Assembly (NCBI GenBank): GCA_003640385.1
Contig: RCAB01000338.1
Location: 1 to 64,000, forward strand
Direction: 5' to 3'
Source: Setaria digitata
Lineage: Eukaryota > Nematoda > Chromadorea > Rhabditida > Setariidae
DNA length: 64,000 nt
Shown here: in pieces, positions 59,539 through 64,000 of the stretch
Layout of the letters: each line of letters begins with the position of its first letter
Position numbering within the stretch: position 1 is the stretch's first letter
Position numbers and translations under genes: made by a program
Notes under the pieces: generated by a model
The model's database searches: none
What the model saw: the letters and a program-made list of their open reading frames with translations, nothing else
What the model was told of the DNA's origin: nothing

Positions 59539-62462
59539 TCACAGTTTTTTTTTATCCACTACTGAAAAATTAGCAGTAGTAGCTGTTTAAAATTTCATTT
59601 CAATTTTTTTTCTTTTTATGATTCAACTTTGATTTTCAAGTCACGCATAATTTGTGCCTTTTTTTTTTAAAATCATTATAAAAAAGAAAATTTATTTGCT
59701 CAATTTCAAAACAAATGTTAGTTTTTGCTCTTGCTTTTCTGTTTTTTTCTTTTTTCTTTTTTGAAAAATAATTTCAAAAAAGATAATTAAGGGAGCAATA
59801 TTTATGAATTGTATTTCACAGAAATTTAAAATATTTAACATTTGATATTAAAAATACTCAACAGAAATTTAAATTTTTACAGAAGACGGATAAACAATGG
59901 AAAAGATAAATGTTCTTAAAACAAATCTATCAATTAATCATTTGTTGAAAATTTAGCTTTTTTTGTCATATTTTATTCATTATCAGAATATTAATCAATA
60001 ATTCAGGCAGAAATATTGGTCAGAATAATTAAATTAAAACTATAAGGAATAAAATAATGATAGGAACATATTTTAGCATGTTTTTTTTTATTATCAGTTT
60101 AGAAGTACAAAATATTTATCATTTCATTTTTTCATACACATTAGAAAAAGCTGCCGCCGTAATTTGAAAAATTCTAGCTAAGAAATGCTAAAACAATAAA
60201 ACTATTTGGAGCACTCCATAAAACAGGAAGATTCATTAATTAATTAGCTTTGAACTTAAAGTGATCAATTTAAAGTGAAAAATTGATTATGCAATATTTG
60301 GCACTCACAAAGAACAAAGATAGATTTTTTTTTTTTAAATTATCAGCATCAGAAAAGTAAAAGGGAGAATTATTTGACTGAGGTGAAATTTTCACAACTT
60401 ATGATAAACTACTATTTTTCCGCAGGAAGAATGACTTATTAAATTTTAAAGTTAAAACATTTCAAAAAATGAAAAAAGACAAAGAGGGAGTTTAAAAATG
60501 TGGAAGAAAAATTAAACAAGTCAAAAATGAAAAAGAGAGGAATTTAGGAAAAAAATTTACTTATTTATACTTAATTCATAATTTGAATTAATCTAAAAAT
60601 GCAGCACTGACTCCTTCAAATGCTTTGTAATCTTTCACTACGTACGTCAAATCTCTCTCACGTCTCTCACATTTTCAAAATGACACTTTCTAAACTTTTT
60701 CATATTTCCGTCAGCTGACCTAATTTATGTCATCCTTCTAGCGTTTTACTTTAAATACGACATTTCTCTTTAACAATTTTGAATCCAGAAATAAATTCAT
60801 TTTTTTCTCCTTTTTTTTTCATAAAAAAAACTTTCACCTTTCATGCATTTTTTTCTTTTTCCCATTTTTCATTCCTAGGCATTTATATTGCAATTTTTCA
60901 AACATTTACTTTTTTTTTCTAGCAATTATTTGTTTCGCAAAAAAATGCAACCATAATTCATGCCTTTCCTTAGTTTTTTCCCTTTCTCAGATTTTTATTT
61001 GTTTCCTTACTTTGTCATTTTTCATTACTAATTATTTTTCGTCTCACTTAGCTTCATAATCTTTTTTTCTTTATTATTATAATTTATAATCGATTTATTC
61101 GATATACGTTGCCAAGCAATATAATTTCATCCAATTTGTATTTTCCTTTTCTCATTTTACTATCATTTTTCCTTCTTTTCTGAATTCTTAGCTTCGTTCT
61201 ACTTTTATATTTATAATCCACTGTTCTTTTTCTGTTTTCTTTTCCAAATACATAAGACACTGTTAACTACAGTGAGATAAAATGCATTAATAACTTGCTC
61301 TTCTTTTTTTAATTTGTTTTTTATTAATTTTTCGTATTCTCCCTCCCTCTCTTTAGGTTAGCTTGCGTTATTTTTTCTTCGCTTATTACCTTACGCTATG
61401 ATTTACATAAAATTAATTATAGTAAATAGGCACCTGTAGTAGCAGCCTACTTAGAAAATACAAATAAAACTGTCAAAAAAAAACATTGCTATGACCTTTT
61501 TTGTAATAACTAGAACTTTTGATAACTCTTTGACTTTTTTTTTTGAAATAACTTTAATATAATCATTAGAAAGCTGCTAGATAGCTTTCGAAGTTATTCA
61601 AAAACAATAAACTATTCAGAGATTATTACATTTATTTGTATACATTCTGCTATGTAGCAATATTTCAAATTTACCTGATTCTACAAATTAGTGAGATCGT
61701 AAAACTGAAAGTGAAATTTCCATTTTTTTTAATTAAAAAATGATCACAAGACGATTCGAAATTGAATTATATGCAAAACCTTTCACTCAGGAATCAGAAA
61801 TTATAAACTTTAATATTCAACTCTTCAAATTCTAAAAACACATTAATTTCTGTCCAGCTACTTTTGATATCAAAAAACACTTATAAATAGAATAAATAAT
61901 TCGCTTTTTCAAGAAAGTAAAAATGATGAAAAAGAAAAAAATTTCTAGCCTCATTGCTAATTTCTCACTAAAGTTGTTGCTTCTCAACAAATCTCTAAGC
62001 TTTTGAACTTTCTGGTCGTTTTCTTTCTTGTATCGAAAAAAAAAGAAGAAAAATAAATACATAGTTAAAACTGGTAAATTACAGCAGTTATTATTATTAC
62101 TATTTACTAAACAGTAATTAACAAAACTTAAATAATTAATCTATGATCAATTTTTTCATTTATTTGGTTGTGAGCTATTCATTTCGTCTGACAAAAATGA
62201 AAAAACTTAAAGGATGAAAGTTTTTTTTTTTAGCAAAAGAACTTAATTGATAGGGAAAAGTGTGAAATTTTATCCCAAGATATGTTCCAGAAAATTATTT
62301 AATTTTATCCACATTTTTTGAGTACTATGAAAGTTTCATTTTTATTTTTATTTTTTCATCGATTTACGTTTCACATAAATCAGTTATTTAAAAATTTCAG
62401 AAAAGTTTGAAAATATGCAAAATATCCTATCAATGAGCAGCAAATGACTTGAATTCTGTCTC

Positions 62463-62560
62463 GAGAACGATTTACATTAAAAGCTCTTAATTTTCAAGAA
62501 CGATTTGCATTAAAAGTTTTCCTGAAATATTTGCATTAAAACTCTTTTAATTTTTAAAAT
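62463..62560. repeat. Three loose copies of a ~33-bp unit
   Basis: gaacgatttacattaaaag, gaacgatttgcattaaaag and gaaatatttgcattaaaac follow each other closely. Confidence 0.65.
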
Positions 62561-62575
62561 TTTCCTTTTTTTTGA

Positions 62576-62603
62576 GGGGGGGGCGAAGGGGGGAGAAGGA
62601 GGG
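62576..62603 (+). other. G-quadruplex-type G run
   Basis: G runs of 8, 6, 2 and 3 separated by cgaa, agaa and a. The pattern satisfies G3+-N1-7 repeated four times if the first run is split. Unique in this AT-rich window. Confidence 0.7.
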
Positions 62604-64000
62604 TTGTAAAAGTTAAATATATAGTATATTTATCATTTTTTTTACCTCTGCTTATAAAATTTTTTATTTTAATTTGAAAAACTTCAAGCAGTTCCCAATT
62701 TCTTTCAACTTTCTGCTAACGAAATGTTTTAAAAATTGAAACTAAATTCAGCTATTCATTTCGCGCCAGTTCAACTTATAAAATTACTGCAAATGAGATT
62801 TTCTTCTTTCTTAAAAGGAAAAAAAAACAAGTTTTTTTTTTTTTTTTTTTTAAATAGTACTTGAAAATCCTTATATCTCTTCATTATAATTTTTCTTATA
62901 TTGACTCATTGAGCAGCTCGAATTTTCCAATTACTTGAATTTCTTCTTTAATCATTTATATGATGAAATTTACAAGGAAAAAAAAAATAATTAAACTGAA
63001 TTGAAGTTTCCTAAATCTTTTACTGAAAGGAGAAAAAAGAGAAAACGATGAAATTAGTTTTTTTTTTTTTGAACTTTAAAAAGCGAAACGCTTAAATGTT
63101 TGCCTTTATTCACAAAATTTGCTAAACTGTGAAATCTTCCATCCAAATTTTCCTTCTTATTTTTGTCGAATGGCAAAATTTTTTTCTTTTATTTGTTTCT
63201 ACTTTTTTCTTTATTAATTTAACATAAATTTGGCGCATATTTCGAGCGTTTCATCTTTACTTTTTTTTCCAATTTCATTTTCCAAGAGAGATAGAAAAGA
63301 AAGATGCTTTTATTACTATCTTGAATTTTGTGAATCAAAACAAAAATGGAATAAATTTAATCGAATTTGAACAAGAATATTATTTGTCCTACAGTTGCCA
63401 TCAGTATATAAATCAAATATTTTATATCGATTTTTTTTTGCATAGTTTATGCGTAGTTAACTAACTTCAAATATTTCAATATTTTTTTGAAGTTTTAGTC
63501 GAAACTGTTTCGTTTTGTATTTTTACCTGATCGCTAATTTCAACACTTGGTCGCCAATTTCTTTTTACTTCTCCGATTCAAACTACATTTAAATTTGAAG
63601 CTTAAATTTCGTTTGATTAACTCGAAAAGAATTGAATTGGGAAAATCTTCGAATTCTTTTTCTACTGCACTTCATTTCAACTATAGACAAAACTTGAAGA
63701 ATCATTTCATTTTAAAAATCTTCCAAGACTTCAGCACTGCAATATGATATGGATTTTCATACAGTAGCAGTCATGAAAATTAAATTCATACTTTATTAAA
63801 ATTATTTGTTGTAAAGTAATTAACTGGATACAGCTAGTATTCATTTGATATTAAAGCCAGAGAAGAATTGGCAGCCTCGTCCTGTATAAAATTCATTACA
63901 TGACGGTGTTTTAAAGACTTGTAGTATTATTACTGATTAGCATAAATTTCAATAAACTCTATACTCTTATAATTTCCTTTCTTTGGAGAAGTAATTTATT

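Larger units (their letters stand above)
46706..64000. other. Downstream region, no supported intact gene
   Basis: AT-rich, with many short ORFs typical of chance. Noted inside: small ORFs at 47856-48005, 49205-49420, 52245-52397 and 53566-53658, a 43-bp inverted repeat at 49778-49899, degenerate repeats near 56900-57335 and 62463-62560, the SH2-like remnant at 59172-59538 and a G-rich run at 62576-62603. The 3' UTR of the LMO7-like gene lies at the left end. Confidence 0.5.

Overview
The window looks like a piece of nematode nuclear genome, most probably a filarial or other spirurid worm. It is very AT-rich, the genes are split by introns, splice acceptors are mostly of the TTTTCAG or TTTTAG type, and there are long poly-T tracts, AT microsatellites and single-N assembly joins (226, 22976, 35113). 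The species cannot be read from the sequence.

One gene dominates. On the + strand, from about 9979 to 46705, I can join 31 coding exons into one open frame of 1445 codons plus stop, with matching splice phases at every junction. The product has, in order, a divergent calponin-homology (CH) domain, a tryptophan/arginine motif followed by a Q/K-rich coiled stretch, a long disordered Ser/Thr/Asn-rich region with a PPxY motif, a PDZ domain split over two exons, a second disordered region, and one C-terminal LIM domain. CH-PDZ-LIM is the architecture of the LMO7/LIMCH1 family of actin- and junction-associated scaffolds. The exon structure suggests several isoforms. A separate ATG-bearing first exon at 30693-31118 splices in the right phase into the PDZ/LIM half and skips the CH half. 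A candidate alternative last exon at 23443-23601 would give a CH-only form.

Positions 1-9978 and 46706-64000 contain no gene that I can support. They hold simple repeats, decayed minisatellites, a few large hairpins, a G-rich quadruplex-like run (62576-62603), a nuclear-receptor-like DR1 site (32-44) and several short open stretches that may be exons or small ORFs. The best of the leftovers is a broken minus-strand coding remnant at 59172-59538 with SH2-like features.

I found no RNA genes, CRISPR arrays, complete transposons, viral genes or toxin genes. The window's main value is the complete gene model and its isoform structure. Gene models here are by eye, from splice consensus, phase and domain continuity. 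They have no transcript support.
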